A stretch of DNA of 64,000 nucleotides, from the NCBI GenBank assembly GCA_027382625.1, contig JAJKFJ010022350.1, positions 49,913-113,912 on the forward strand, written 5' to 3'. Below, piece after piece: positions 36,612-48,103 of this stretch. Source of the DNA: Tetmemena sp. SeJ-2015 (taxonomy: Eukaryota; Ciliophora; Spirotrichea; Sporadotrichida; Oxytrichidae). The position numbers were made by a program, and so were the translations under genes. Numbering within the stretch: position 1 is the stretch's first letter; each line of letters begins with the position of its first letter. Below the pieces are notes generated by a model that searched no databases, was not told the origin of the DNA, and was given only the letters and a program-made list of their open reading frames with translations.

Positions 36612-39600
36612 TCAATAACTCTATCTGAGGAACTTCTTATTGAACTTAGATGGAATAGATAAACAACTACTTCTTATAGAAATAAATGAAATTGTGAATA
36701 TTTTTGGAGAGGCATGGCCAAGTGAGTAGACAGCAATTGTCTGCTTGGAGAGCTCCCTTTCAAACTCCAGCTTCTGGATCTGCCTCTCATCCCATAGTTA
36801 GTTGAGATGGACCTTGCGGATGAACTCCTCTACTATGCGCCCCTTAGTCATTATCAACTCGCTGTTTACGATGCTAAACCAGGGCTACCTCAGATACTAT
36901 CTTATTAAAATTATTCCAACTTGAATTAAATGGAATAATCTAGCCTGATAGACAGCAATTGTGTGCTTGGAGAGCTCCCTTTCAAACTCCAGCTTCTGAA
37001 TCTGCCTCTCATCCCATAACTAGTTAAGATGGACCTTGCGGATGAACTCATCCACTATGCGCCCCTTAGTCATTATCAACTCACTGTTCACGATGCTGAA
37101 CCAGATCAAACTAAAATAGGCAATTATTGTCTCATCAATTCAAAGTTAATGATTACATTCTTTTCCTGATCGAAGTTCAAACTTTCCTTCTTCTTAAATT
37201 CAGCTTCTCCTCATCCTTTGGCTTTAGATTTATTCTGTTTTGAAGCTCCGCCTAGACTCTTGAGATCCAACTCAAGGCTTTGGTCTTCTCCTTTGTAGTC
37301 CACAGGTGAATCAGCTGCCACAGGGTATAGGCTTTTAATGAGTAGAATGACTTGCTCTTGAGTCTTTTGACTGCAACGCAGCTGCTTTGGAACTATCCAC
37401 CTCTTCGAAATCACTGTAATTAACATCTAACTCAAGCTTCTCAACGAGTGGAGCTCGCACGTTTACTCTCAGTGCAATGATCTCCAAGTTAGATTAAAAA
37501 TAAGATAGTTTTAGAATGAGAGTGCAGAAGAGTAGATTTGAACTTGGAAATCTACTCTGGCTGATTGGCATTTGGTCCATGTTCACTGTTTATCTAGCCG
37601 TTGAGCCCTGCGCTTGAGAAGGTGGAGCCAAGATTAGACTACCCTGGCTTGAAACTAGATTCCTTATGCATCTTCTACTTCTGTTGCAGCAGTTACTTCT
37701 TCTCTGTCTCTCGATCTTAAAATAGAAGTAGAATAGTCAAAGCTGCTATTGTTAGTGTCCTTATAATTATCTTGTGCCTGTGATTGAACTTTCTTGAGAA
37801 TGGGCTTAGCAGCTCTCTCAAAGTGCATGTCTTAGTCAGACTCCTCTTGGCTAGTACCCTGATTATGATCATTGCTTGGCTAACCCAAGTTTCTCTGCAG
37901 GTTTGTGCTCATCGAGTTCCTTTGCGTTCTTGGGGGAAAAACCCTGAGATATTAGAGGACTTGGTTTCATCAAATTATTTACAAAGTTTAGAATATTAAC
38001 TCTCGAAGTCTACTACTTCACAAGTAACATTCATTGTCGATATTCTTTGATGAGATCGAATAAGCATGTCAAGAAATTAATAGATTATATAGATGATATA
38101 ATTACGCCCCTTCATTCGTGGAACATGTATTATTGTCTCTTCTAGACTAAGTACTGAGACTTCTTCATCTTGGTGATCTCAGAGAGCAGGTACGATTGAA
38201 AGTTTGATGAGGACTGTTGATGCTACTGTTAATTCGTACCCTAGTTCACATTGAGCTGGGAAGGCTTCTTCATTGCTACCATCTTAGGAGGCTGATAGTG
38301 AGCCTACTATAGCTGCTGTGGGAAGTAAGCCTGCTAGTGAGCTATGCTTCAAGGTTTAACTCCATGAAGACTCCAGTCATGTTCTGCGTATTAGCTGACT
38401 GACTAGGCTGCTCAACCCAACCTTCCAACTTGGAGTTAATGTTTGATTAAGCCCCTCCAGATCCAGAGTTTTCACCTGAGCCTGAGTTTGAGGCAGGAAT
38501 GTTGCTCAGCCCACCATTACCTCCAGCCCCTCCGCTACTCCCATTACTACCACTGTTATTCTAATTCTTGAACTGCTACTGTATCAAGTTACTGATGTTA
38601 TTCGGGTTGCCTGAGGAGTCCGAGCTGGTATTAGGATTGGAGAGAGTAGTCTTCGGGTTTGAGCCTCCCGACCCACTTGAGTTACTCTGGTTTTGCAGAT
38701 TTAGAGCAGACACGATGGATGACATGACTACATTTGTAAAGTCATTCCTAGAGCCATCATTGTAGTAAAAGACTGTCTAATTTTGATGAGGATTAGAGCT
38801 CTTCTACACTTAGATGGGAGACTGCAGTTGTTGTTGGAACTATTAGGGGTGAGGGGATTAGACTTAGGGGGTCTTTTGCTGAGGATGATGATCAGTCAAG
38901 AGGAATAATGAGGCTCTGAATTGGTCGGAGAGAGCACGGCTGCTTGACTATTGAAGTGAGGGGAAACTATCTGTATCCCTGGGCTCAGCTGATAAACTGG
39001 CTCGCCTTGGCTTATCACAGATGCGTGATCTGCCTTGTCTTATAAGATGAGAGAAGGGAATGGATTCCTTTTAAGTCAGTGAAAAACTGTTACTGTTACT
39101 GATGCTATTCATACCTAGTAGGTTGGTTATGTTTGTTGTTGTAGTCTCTGAACTGATTGTAAATGTTGTTCTCCCTGACCTTGTTGAGCTTGGTGGCGGT
39201 GTGGGCCATCTCCTCGTTCTCCTGCCCATCCAGGTTCAGGGAATACTGATTGCCTATTCTGCCTGTCACGTTATTGCTGCTCCTGAGCTGTCTCACTTGA
39301 TTAAGGTTGTCGTCCTCTCTGTAGGGGATCACCTAGCTTTAACTTTAGCTCTTTAACTTCCTCAAAATAAATTAAAAATTAAATATAATATAAATTATTG
39401 TTTTTTAATTATTTATTAATTTTAAAATGTCATGGACGGTCTCGTCCTCCTCGCAGTCGTCTTCCATCTCCTCGCCAGTGGCGATTGCTCTCTGATGGAT
39501 CAGCTTCTTGTGACTGACGATAGAACACATACAATACTGGCGAGGCCGGTGAACATACCCACCAGTGAGAATACCAATGCCTTGAAGAACTCCAGAGTCA

Positions 39601-40715
39601 CTAGAGTTGAAATAAATATGTTCATCTCAAAGAATAGAGATAGAGTGGTTTCAGGATCCATGTCTGAGTAAAGACCGAAGCTGATACTAGGAAACTAGAA
39701 ACTTTCAGAGCTGTGAGGAGTAAACAGCATCCTGTTTGCTCTGAGTTTGGGAATCTCTAGTAAGGTTTGAACAGCCACGAGTCTAGGCTGTGCAGTCGGG
39801 CCTTCAAAAGCAGTAGTGGTCACTACAGGGATTGAGTGGGCTGCGGCTATTGCAGCAACTGCAGTTCCGACTATAGCACATACACGAAGCACTTGAGCAC
39901 CTCCTTGAAGATGTTCATGGCGATCAGGATGATAGTGGAGCTGATGATGAAATAGTTGAAGGGAGTGAAGTCCAAGTCCTGCTCCTTCAGGTGGTCTCGC
40001 TTCTTCTGAATGAAGAAAACTGTCATCTTGCAAAACAGCAGCGATATGTTGATGTCCAGTACGAGCTTGAAGAGTCGAGCGAATGCGTTAAAACCCAAAC
40101 CCTCATCCATGACTGGAGTGAGGCGTCTTCATAGTAACTGAAGATATGCAAATCCATTCATTTTATGATGAGCATGTATTGGTGTAGATATGGAATCTGA
40201 TTTGGAAGGGGAGGTTGAGGAGGAAGGAGATGAGCAGGCAGTAGATGGATATCTTGCGCCAGGTCTTTATCATCTCCGAGCCGTGGAGGTAGTCTTTGTG
40301 GGTCTGGCTACTCAGCAGCACATACACCTTCATCATCTCGAACACGAAGTAGTACACATTGATGTCATACACCCTAGTCTATCATACAATAATATGAAGA
40401 CTAAATTAAGTGGAGAGGCCGTTGAAAAATTGCATGTAGTCTTTGCCTTTACTGTCAGTGGGCAGATTCATGAACACAATCCAAGTCGCACACTGAAAAT
40501 TCAACATGCTTATTATCTTATTACTTAAGTGAGAAGCTAAGCATGAAGCAGATTATATTGACTTTGGCTGAACGGTCGAGAACTTTCCAGTACTTGCCGA
40601 GCACGAAGCAGCTAGGGATAGAATATATCACAAGCATGACCAGGTTGAGGATGAGGAAGATCGTGTAGAACTTGGTCTGGACGGGATCTGGCTAGTCCTT
40701 GAGGTAGTCCGTCAT
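36612..40715 (-). CDS. Multi-pass (about 7 TM) membrane protein with long low-complexity tail
   Basis: ATG at 40715 starts MTDYLKDQPDPVQTKFY and leads straight into TM1 (TIFLILNLVMLVIYSIPSCF) and TM2. TM3 contains VYYFVFEMMKVYVLLSS, TM4 ISIYCLLISFLLNLPF, TM5 KLVLDINISLLFCKMTVFF, TM6 FNYFIISSTIILIAMNIF and TM7 IFISTLVTLEFFKALVF. The tail (39.4-36.6 kb) is polar: an Asn/Gln-rich part, a Ser/Gly/Asn-rich part around 38.5 kb, then a charged region with two near-identical copies of a 52-residue segment (see the repeat entries). The layout resembles a 7-TM receptor-like protein, but I see no family signature. An in-frame TGA at 37211 and several frame changes are present. The neighbour at 41.1-43.6 kb is a paralogue. 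Confidence 0.5.
36727..36882 (-). repeat. Tandem-duplicated coding segment, copy B
   Basis: This 156 bp unit encodes WFSIVNSELIMTKGRIVEEF and onward to ELSKQTIAVY on the minus strand. It is repeated 67 bp away at 36950-37105, with ten base differences, eight of them synonymous. Confidence 0.9.
36950..37105 (-). repeat. Tandem-duplicated coding segment, copy A
   Basis: This is the partner of 36727-36882. It encodes the same 52 residues except Asp for Glu and His for Gln. One Gln codon is TAG here and TAA in the other copy. Confidence 0.9.
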
Positions 40716-41085
40716 CTTTTTTCTCTTTGCAGGGAATGATTTATAAGTTTAAGGGACATTTTGGATTTAAAGTAATCTGCCCTCGCCTAAAATAATATTT
40801 TAAAGATATTTCCACTTAACCAACAAACCATAACTGACTTTGATGGAGTGCCTATAGATAATAAGCCTTGGTGGATATCAGAAAATTATTTTTATGAAAT
40901 TAAAATGAACAATTGGTGGTGTGTCTTTCTTTATAAGAGGGGGTTGTTAGTTTGATATATAGGATGAGGAATTCGATGAGGGTGAAGATAAACTTCTTCA
41001 GAAATAAGGAAAGTGTCAGAAATTGAGCTGGTTTTACATGAGAATGAAACTATTAGCCCGCGATGATATCTTCTAGTCAGTCAAG

Positions 41086-43640
41086 ACTTCGTTATCCTAC
41101 AGAGAGGCATTAGAACTTACATAAACAGGTAGATTTATGATAATTTCAAACTTTTGAAAGGGTTTTTGTTGAAATAAGAGTTAGTAGCATGGCTGGGAAT
41201 GCCATAAATGGCAATTCCCATTGCACTGAAATCCTCTATCAGAGCTGGTTGAGGCAACTCAGAGTGGAACTTCAACATCTTCCTGTTTTCAATCTTGCCG
41301 CCCTCTGTTTCATTAAACTCCATCTGCATTGCATTAGACTTGTTTGAAGTTTGTTGACCCCTCTATAATGATGCTCTACTGCTGCTTGTGAGCTTGAGCT
41401 CGTAGCAAATGCTAGCTTTAGAATCCGAAAGTTGAGGAGGACTTTGCGAAACCGAATTAAGAGTAGAGGAAGTACTTGAACTGTGATTCCTCGAAAATCT
41501 CTCTGAAGGAATTATTCGTCAAGAATGCAGAGTTGTCTCCTCCCTTATCAAAAGTACAATAGGAAAGATGCAAACTATGGCAATAAATTTATTCACCAAA
41601 GACAGTAGATTCCATGTCGTAGTTGGAGACAATTGGCTGCCCTAAAATAAAGCAGACATTTGCAAATGATTGCCCATCATCCTCGTCTTTCTCCCTCCCG
41701 CTTAGCAAATACTCGCTTTCAGGGTTGTGGTCCTAACTCATCTGAATGTGCTCTCTCTCTATTCCAGGAACAGGAGGGGAAGTAAAAAACTTAATCCTGT
41801 TGCTTAGTCCTAACTTCCCATCAGCTCTAAGACTACTCCCCATAGCTCCTGCTCCCCCACTGAAGTTAAGGTGGAGTGCACTCCCTCCAATGCTGCCTCC
41901 ACTGAATTGAGCCCCACTTAGGAAGCCGCCGTTCTGCTGGTTATTGAGCTATAGCAAGAGGGATTTATTCTGCTGTTCAAAGAACATCTGCCTTAGCTGA
42001 TCATGTATGCGCTTCTTCCTCATCTTCTTTGCCAGCATACCCTGTTTATAGAACAACACCAGCATTTAAATATTTCATCATGATGAAACGCTACTTTGTA
42101 TTCTTATTTAGTAGTTTGATTGTTGCGCCGATGAGGAAATCAGAGATGGAGAACCAAATGAAGCGATTGTAGCGGTAGAACTGCAGGAACGAGTTGTCCT
42201 AGTAGAAGCTGTACATCAGCAGGGGAGAGACCGTGTTTCGGAGCACATTGTTTAGCACTTACACCAAAATCAGCAGCGAAATCCACACTATCCAGAAAAT
42301 GTTGAGGACAGTAAGCTTCTGCCCCTCTTGCTTGAGATGCTGAAGCTTGTAAGTGCTGAACTTTATGAAGAGGAAAATGAACAGCCCAGTCAAAATTAAG
42401 TCCTACAGCATTTAATAAGCTAAGATGGAAGAATACGCATATTTAAATTTGTACGGACTTAATGAGCCAAATGAAGACGGATTCTATCTCAGAGCCACTC
42501 TCGAGGAACTGGCTGTTAATTAAGTAGGGGTACATAATGACATAGATTGCCACCTCGAGTGCGATCTAGTTTATTATAAAGGCAAACTTCTATCGTCTGT
42601 TTAGCTTCTGATGATTCTTCATTCGTTGATAAGGGTTGGCTTCTAAAGGCGCGTCATCATCCAAGAATATCTCCGGCTCTCCATTCGAATTGAAATGTGC
42701 AGTTTACTTCCTTTGATTCAAAACAAAAGAGAAGTTAAAGATGGTGGTCATTTAAATTAAGGATAAGTGATTAATTAGGAATATAAGCACCCTAATAGGC
42801 ATTTAATGACTTACTCGATTTAAAGTTAATTCACAGACGTAACTTGTTGATCAGTTGTACCACGCCACCTTTGAAGCTCACGATCATATAGATAAGTGAT
42901 TTCGCTGCGTTTAGGCCTGAGTTAGTATAGAGCCAGAGGCGGATATGTTGGAAAAAGCAATTACGTTTCTATCTCGCTTCATCCTAATCTTAAAAATTGC
43001 AAGCATGAACATTACTTGAAAATAATTTAGACGGAGTTCATTTCGAAGACGAAGAAGTAGAGAGTGACCACGATCAGTTGCATTGAGTTCATGTCTAGCA
43101 GTTCTAGCTAGCCAAACACTCCGCAGTCATCCTCATCATCACCGCTGTTGTTGCCTGATGAGGTCCATAGCTTTCTTGGTCCCTCCAAGGCTATATTTAG
43201 TGAGTTGCTTTCCAAAACTTAAATCTCTCCTCTTTACAAAAGCAAAAATGGATAGGTGCTCTTAAATAAGTATAAAAGCTATCTAATGAGCACTTTTTAC
43301 TCACTTCCCTAGGAGAAAACTTTTATTGAGTCGATATATTTGAATTGTGAATTGAATTTGTGGAGAAAATTGAATTTTCGAAAGCCTAGCTAAACTAAAA
43401 TATTATGCTTGAATTCTTATGTATTTTATGGAAAGTTTATGGTGTACTAATGAGGAGGGGTTGTTGCTAGATTTCATCATAAATATATTGCCATCTACTC
43501 CCTAAAAGTAGTGGAGCTTAGGAAGCAGCCTGACTACAGATAGTAAACGAACCAGCCTCCAAGCTTAGTAGCGTGTGAAATCAGGAAAAGAGTTATTATG
43601 AACTTAGCATACTAATTTGCAAGGAAAGAGAAAAAGGTTT
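41086..43640 (-). CDS. Multi-pass membrane protein, paralogue of the downstream gene
   Basis: Minus-strand coding. A hydrophobic first piece (43.63-43.46 kb, KFIITLFLISHATKLGGW) is followed by an acidic loop (GNNSGDDEDDCGVF) and a helix with VVTLYFFVFEMNSVQIIF. This matches the YYFVFEM helix of the gene at 36.6-40.7 kb. Further helices lie at about 42.55 kb (ALEVAIYVIMYPYLI), 42.40 kb (LILTGLFIFLFIKF), 42.3 kb (LNIFWIVWISLLILV) and 42.16 kb. A Gly/Ser-rich soluble tail (42.05-41.1 kb) ends at TGA near 41086. About 800 residues. Receptor-like topology is inferred from hydrophobicity only. AT-rich gaps at 43.26-43.45 kb and 42.72-42.83 kb are likely IESs or introns. Confidence 0.5.
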
Positions 43641-43703
43641 TCAAAATTTACTGTCAATAAAATTTTTAAATATAGGTAAATTCATATATAAAATATTATT
43701 CAT

Positions 43704-46354
43704 TCAAATTCCTTCTAAGAGCAGCTACTGATTTTCTTCAATAAGTTTATCTATCTCTTGAGAATAACTTATTGTGAAGTTCTACTCAATTTTGTCTTCA
43801 TCATTCTTACTTTAAATTAATGGCTCTTCATTTACCAATTATGTAACACTGGATGCGTAAGATTGATTCTTAACAACACCGTTCTCTCTATTCCCGAAGT
43901 TGAAGTTCCCATTTTAAAAGCTGTATTTATTCTAAGTTTAGTTCTAATTCAGGGCATAGCTTTTAATGAACCAATAGTGGCTCTAAACCGGCTAATATTT
44001 TGTCCAATCTATTTTTTGTTAATATGATGTTGATTTAATTTCTATCTCTTTGAAGATTGCGAGAGATGGACCTCAGTGTCATAAATTAAATCATCTTGAG
44101 CGTATTTCCAAAAACTGAATGCTTCATGTCCAGCTTTTACGTGATCCTCTCCTCTAATTTTCAATTTACTAACTTAACTCCTCTGATTCTTTTCTTTTTA
44201 CTATTATTTATCATCTTTGTCACAATTCTACTTTAGACAAAGTCTTAAATGGGACTCTTTTTTCCCCCATTCTTGTCATTTTCAAGACTCTCCTTGTCCT
44301 ATTCCTTGGCCTCCCTTTTCTTAAGCGTTTTATCGAAGATACTCCTCAGCCCTTGTATCATATCCCTATCTTTACCTTTCTCTCCTTCTTGAAATCGTAC
44401 ATTTGTACTATCTCTATCACCTTCATATTTATCAGTAGTCTTTAAATCTTCCAGCTCGCCTTCAAGTAAAATAGGGTCCACACATAGCAGCTCTTTAAGC
44501 TAGGCTTGGTTCCTTCTGAAGACCTCTTTCTTTATATAATCCAGCAAACGCAGGCAGTAGTTTTGTCCAGCTTTTCTTGCTCAAGTAATTTCTAAAGCTC
44601 TTGAGATCGCTTCATTAATAAATCAGAGAGCGAACCGAAGATACCAGCCACGTCGATGTCTATTTCCTGCTAGTTCATGCAATAACCTGCACTGGAGGAT
44701 GTTCCGTGCATGGTGCTTACCGTTGAAGAGAACTTCTGAGTGTGCTGAACTATGAGGTCTTACAATTTTTTGAAACTCTCGTTCTAATCGCAGTAATCTG
44801 TGTACTCGCGTTCATAATCATCGAAGTAATTATCTAGAAAAAGGTCTTTCCTTTGACTCTCCAAAGGCTGCTAATTTGAAAGTCGAACGTTGCCCTAAAC
44901 CGAAGGAATTGCATTACCAATGGGACAGTCGCGCTGCCTTATCATTTTAAGTTCATCCATTAGGACCTGCTTGCACATATGCTTAACAGCTGATACAGTA
45001 GGATTCAAGAAAGTCAACCCAGCTAAGGTCTTAGCCTCGATGTTTCCTTTGTCGGCTTTAGGCTTTTTGGGCCTTACATATTACTTCTTCTTTATCTTCT
45101 TCAGCCTCTAAATCTCAGCTTGATCCTCTGTAAGTTCCTTTGCTCCCTTCTTATTCTTAGTTCCTTTTTCTCCATTATTAGAATCTCTCTTCCCTAGTAA
45201 GCCATCATTTCCTTCATCACCACCACCGCCCTATTAGCCTGACTTTTTAAATTTTTTCTTAGACTTTACAAGATCAGGCTCGATCTTAAGATCGGGTATT
45301 TTAGCAATCCATCTTTCAGTTAGTTCTAAGGATATCTCTGGCAAGATATCCATCTCAAGATTTAGGTTTTCTATTTCAAATTGCTTCTGTTAATGAATAA
45401 GGTTCTCATCTATCAGACTGTCCTATGCAAAGATCGAAAGTCAACTCGTTGCTCTTCCCTTCTAAGAGTAATCATCAACAAGTACATCTAGTTCTTCCTC
45501 ATCTCTGTGCTGCGTTAGAACTTACTACTGCTATTTCTGATGTTAGTTAGACTGAGTTGACTTCGATCGAGTTTGAACTTAACTCAACTACCTTGAAACG
45601 TTCTAGCTCTCTCTTGTCTAAAACTTCGCTTCCTCATCTTACTCCCTCTATTAAGCCGTTGTATTAGTAGCAGCTCCCGATAAAACCTCTTCTTTACTAG
45701 TCGAGTTGCAATTTTGAAGTGGAATTTGTCTTCTTGGAGGAGGTGGAGGCACCTTGGAAGACATCTACTTAGAAAGCTTCTTCTGCAGCTCCTCCTCTGA
45801 CTACAATAGTGCCTACTCTGAAATAAGTGGCTCTTTGGTCCTAAAGATACCACCGAATGAGTTGAATGAAAAGAAGTTGGTATCATTCATACTGCTTCCA
45901 AACTCACTTGATTGACCTGAATCTTGAGCAGCCTCAGACTTGCTGATCTTGGGTACTTGCTGTGCTAAACCAGTAGCAGTAGTGTCCAAGATTTTATTCT
46001 TGGAGAGCTAGTCTCTTGAATTATTATCGATAAGGTTCTGGAGTTATTCTATTAGAAGTTGGTTCACTACTTTTGAAGGAGAATTCGGGAATGCATTCTT
46101 CTCTGGCTCCTTGAACTTCACACTACTCGCCTCTGGGTTTTCCTTCTTTGTATCACATGATGGAAGTACAGTTGATGTTTCTCTTTACTGGCTCAACTAG
46201 GAATCTAGAATGGTTTTACACAAACAAGTTGACGACTTACTTACTCTGTTGTTGTTTAGTTGTGTAATCTTAGATATTATTATCCCTAGGGTCTGTTTCA
46301 TTTAAGGTTTCTATTATGGCTTTACTTTTACTGACTTTCTTTCCTTGGTGGCAT
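43704..46354 (-). CDS. Lys/Glu/Gln-rich coiled-coil protein, unknown
   Basis: ATG at 46354 gives MPPRKESQ; one added or lost base would make it MPPRKKVSKSKAIIETLN, a basic, nuclear-type start. After a 40-nt intron the frame is open for about 240 codons (45.9-45.5 kb is Ser/Pro/Gln-rich with a run of prolines). Then comes LTERWIAKIPDLKIEPDLVK, a Gly patch, a Lys-rich stretch (RLKKIKKKQYVRPKKPKA) and AKTLAGLTFLNPTVSAVKHM. Acidic regions follow, and EIDKLIEENQQLLLEGI ends at TGA 43704-43706. About 870 residues. Its basic patches fit a nuclear or nucleic-acid-associated protein, but no family is recognised. It is divergent from the U1A/U2B''-like gene 275 bp away. Confidence 0.55.
46205..46244 (-). 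other. 40-nt intron
   Basis: On the minus strand it begins GTAAGTAAGTCGTC and ends CCATTCTAG. Splicing joins TTKQQQ to NSQLSQQRE in frame. Confidence 0.6.
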
Positions 46355-46628
46355 CGATTTAAATAATTGTTCGCTATAGATTTATTAAAAATTTTATCAC
46401 GATAATTTTGACAAAAAACAACTTTAATCACAAATTTTCAACATATAGTATATAAATATTCGGAGCCCTTTCTCAAAAATTTATAATCATATTGCTAAAT
46501 TAAAAGTAAACCTACTATAGAAAATCGACTTATTCTCAATTATATTTATTATTCTATTTCACTTCTATATTATCAATAAAACAAATATAGCTAGAAATAA
46601 AGTTGAAATTTAATTTAATTTTTACAAA
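46355..46628. promoter_or_regulatory. Divergent intergenic region
   Basis: 274 bp of very AT-rich DNA between two divergent start codons. It must contain the 5' flanks of both genes, and possibly their telomere-addition sites in the somatic genome. No specific motif can be claimed. Confidence 0.35.
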
Positions 46629-47913
46629 ATGTCCGAAAATGATAATGGACCAGCACAAGCTCAGCTGCAACAACAACCACCTCCCTAGAATCCAGATAAT
46701 AATTACCCTCATCACCATGGTCCTGCAGGGCAGCCACCAATGAATCCAGGTGAGCCCTTCCCATTCAGACAGCCTCCACCAGGTGGCATGGGTATGCAGC
46801 CTCGACCAGGCATGGGTATGCCACCACGACCAGGCATGGGCATGCCTCCTCCTCAGTTCCGCTAAGGCCCACCCCCACAAGGCATGCCACCAGGCGGCTG
46901 GGCTGCCCCTCCCATGATGAGACCACCTCTCGGTTCAGGAAGGATGCCTCCTCAGCAGTTAATCCATAATATATTACCTCACTCCTCACTTGATTTTTCT
47001 ATTTTTGTGAATGATGCAGAAGATCATGGAGGAGCCACTGAACGCTCCCAACCCAACCATCTGCGTGCAGAATCTGAATGAGAGAGTGAAGGTGCCAGAT
47101 CTCAAGAAAGCCCTCTTCCAGCTTTTCAGTGGCTATGTTGATGTCATTGAAGTCCACGCCAAGCGCAACATCCGCATGAGAGGCCAAGCCTTCGTAGTCT
47201 TCCAGGATGAGGAAGCAGCTGAGGCAGCCATCAAAGCCCTCAGAGGTTATAGCTTCTTTGGCAAGCCACTTGTAAGTGCCCATTGTGTTTTGAATTATGA
47301 TGATATAGAGAGTGAACTTCGCAAAGACAAGAATGACGCGGTTGCAAAGATGAGAGGCACCTTCGATTAAAACTTCAAAGCCAAGCGAGAGTTCAGACGC
47401 CAGAATGAAGCCAGTAAGAAGACTTATTCCATTAACTCTTTCTTTATAGAGCAACGTGTGATGAAACAGAAAAAGAAGGTGATAGACAAGCTCGTGAAGA
47501 TACGCTCAGACAACGAGGAGGTGCTCAATATCAGTGGAGGAGCCGCTGTTAAGATAGGTGGGCAGTTTGCGTCACTCATGGACGAGACTAACAGCACACT
47601 GTTCGTAGAGGACTTGAGCAAGAGAACCTCCACTGCCATCCTGAATGAGATCTTCTCACAGGCTGTGATTGGCGGTTTCAAGGAAGTTAGGCACATCGTG
47701 GAGAAGGAGGTAGCCTTCGTGGAGTACGAGCACGAGGACATAGCAACGCTTGCTATTGCCAAATTAAATATAATAAATTAAATATTTTTTTTTTATATAT
47801 TTTAAATTTATGTTTATTTTTTATTTGAGAATATGAACGCCCTGTAAGGCTATCAAATCAAGGAGAACAACTGAGACTTAACATTAATAAGCATCAGCTA
47901 CGCAAAGAGATGA
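46629..47913 (+). CDS. U1A/U2B''-type snRNP protein (two RRMs)
   Basis: ATG 46629 (MSENDNGPAQAQLQQQPP) starts a Pro/Gly/Met-rich leader with repeated PGMGMPPRPGMGMPP. RRM1 begins NPTICVQNLNERVKVPDLKK, with RNP1 as MRGQAFVVF, and continues KPL + RVNFAKT + NDAVAKMRGTF, the diagnostic U1A/U2B'' signature. A short linker leads to RRM2: NSTLFVEDLSKRTSTAIL, GGFKEVRHI, KEVAFVEYE, then NALQGYQIKENN and a final SISYAKR before TGA 47911-47913. These proteins bind stem-loops of U1 or U2 snRNA in the spliceosome. Two introns (47272-47308, 47414-47449) and two IESs (46959-47019, 47772-47834) must be removed. The first intron needs one extra base downstream to hold the frame, and a TGA at 47872-47874 interrupts RRM2. 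The Pro-rich leader before RRM1 is unusual. Confidence 0.85.
46959..47019. other. IES bounded by pointer GCAG
   Basis: GCAG occurs at 46955-46958 and 47016-47019. Deletion joins MPPQQ to KIMEEPLNAPNP in one frame. The segment is AT-rich and has no GT at its start, so it is an IES rather than an intron. Confidence 0.75.
47272..47308 (+). other. 37-nt intron inside RRM1
   Basis: Begins GTAAGTGCCC and ends GATGATATAG. Splicing yields KPL-RVNFAKT, exactly where U2B'' has KPMRIQYAKT. The unspliced frame is also open, but reads nothing like an RRM. Confidence 0.7.
47414..47449 (+). other. 36-nt intron between the RRMs
   Basis: Begins GTAAGAAGAC and ends TCTTTATAG. Splicing joins GCC A to AG CAA CGT and keeps the frame into VMKQKKKV. 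Confidence 0.8.
47772..47834. other. IES bounded by pointer AATAT
   Basis: AATAT occurs at 47767-47771 and 47830-47834. Deletion joins LAIAKLN to MNALQGYQIKE in frame, restoring the last part of RRM2. The removed DNA is almost pure A/T. Confidence 0.75.
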
Positions 47914-48103
47914 ATCCCAAATATACCTCAAAGCTCTTAATTAATTCAAAATTTGCCCCTTTATAAAAAAAAATTCATTAGAACATAGATAGATACATTA
48001 AGATCATTTCACAATTCAAATTAAAAGGAAACATTGAAGGGTTAAAATAAGTTTATACAAAGAGATGTAATCATCTATTATAAACACAAATCTTAATTTT
48101 AAT

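Noticed and set aside
46554..46989. Minus-strand Trp/His-rich frames
   Set aside because: Antisense shadows of the Pro/Gly/Met-rich leader of the snRNP gene.
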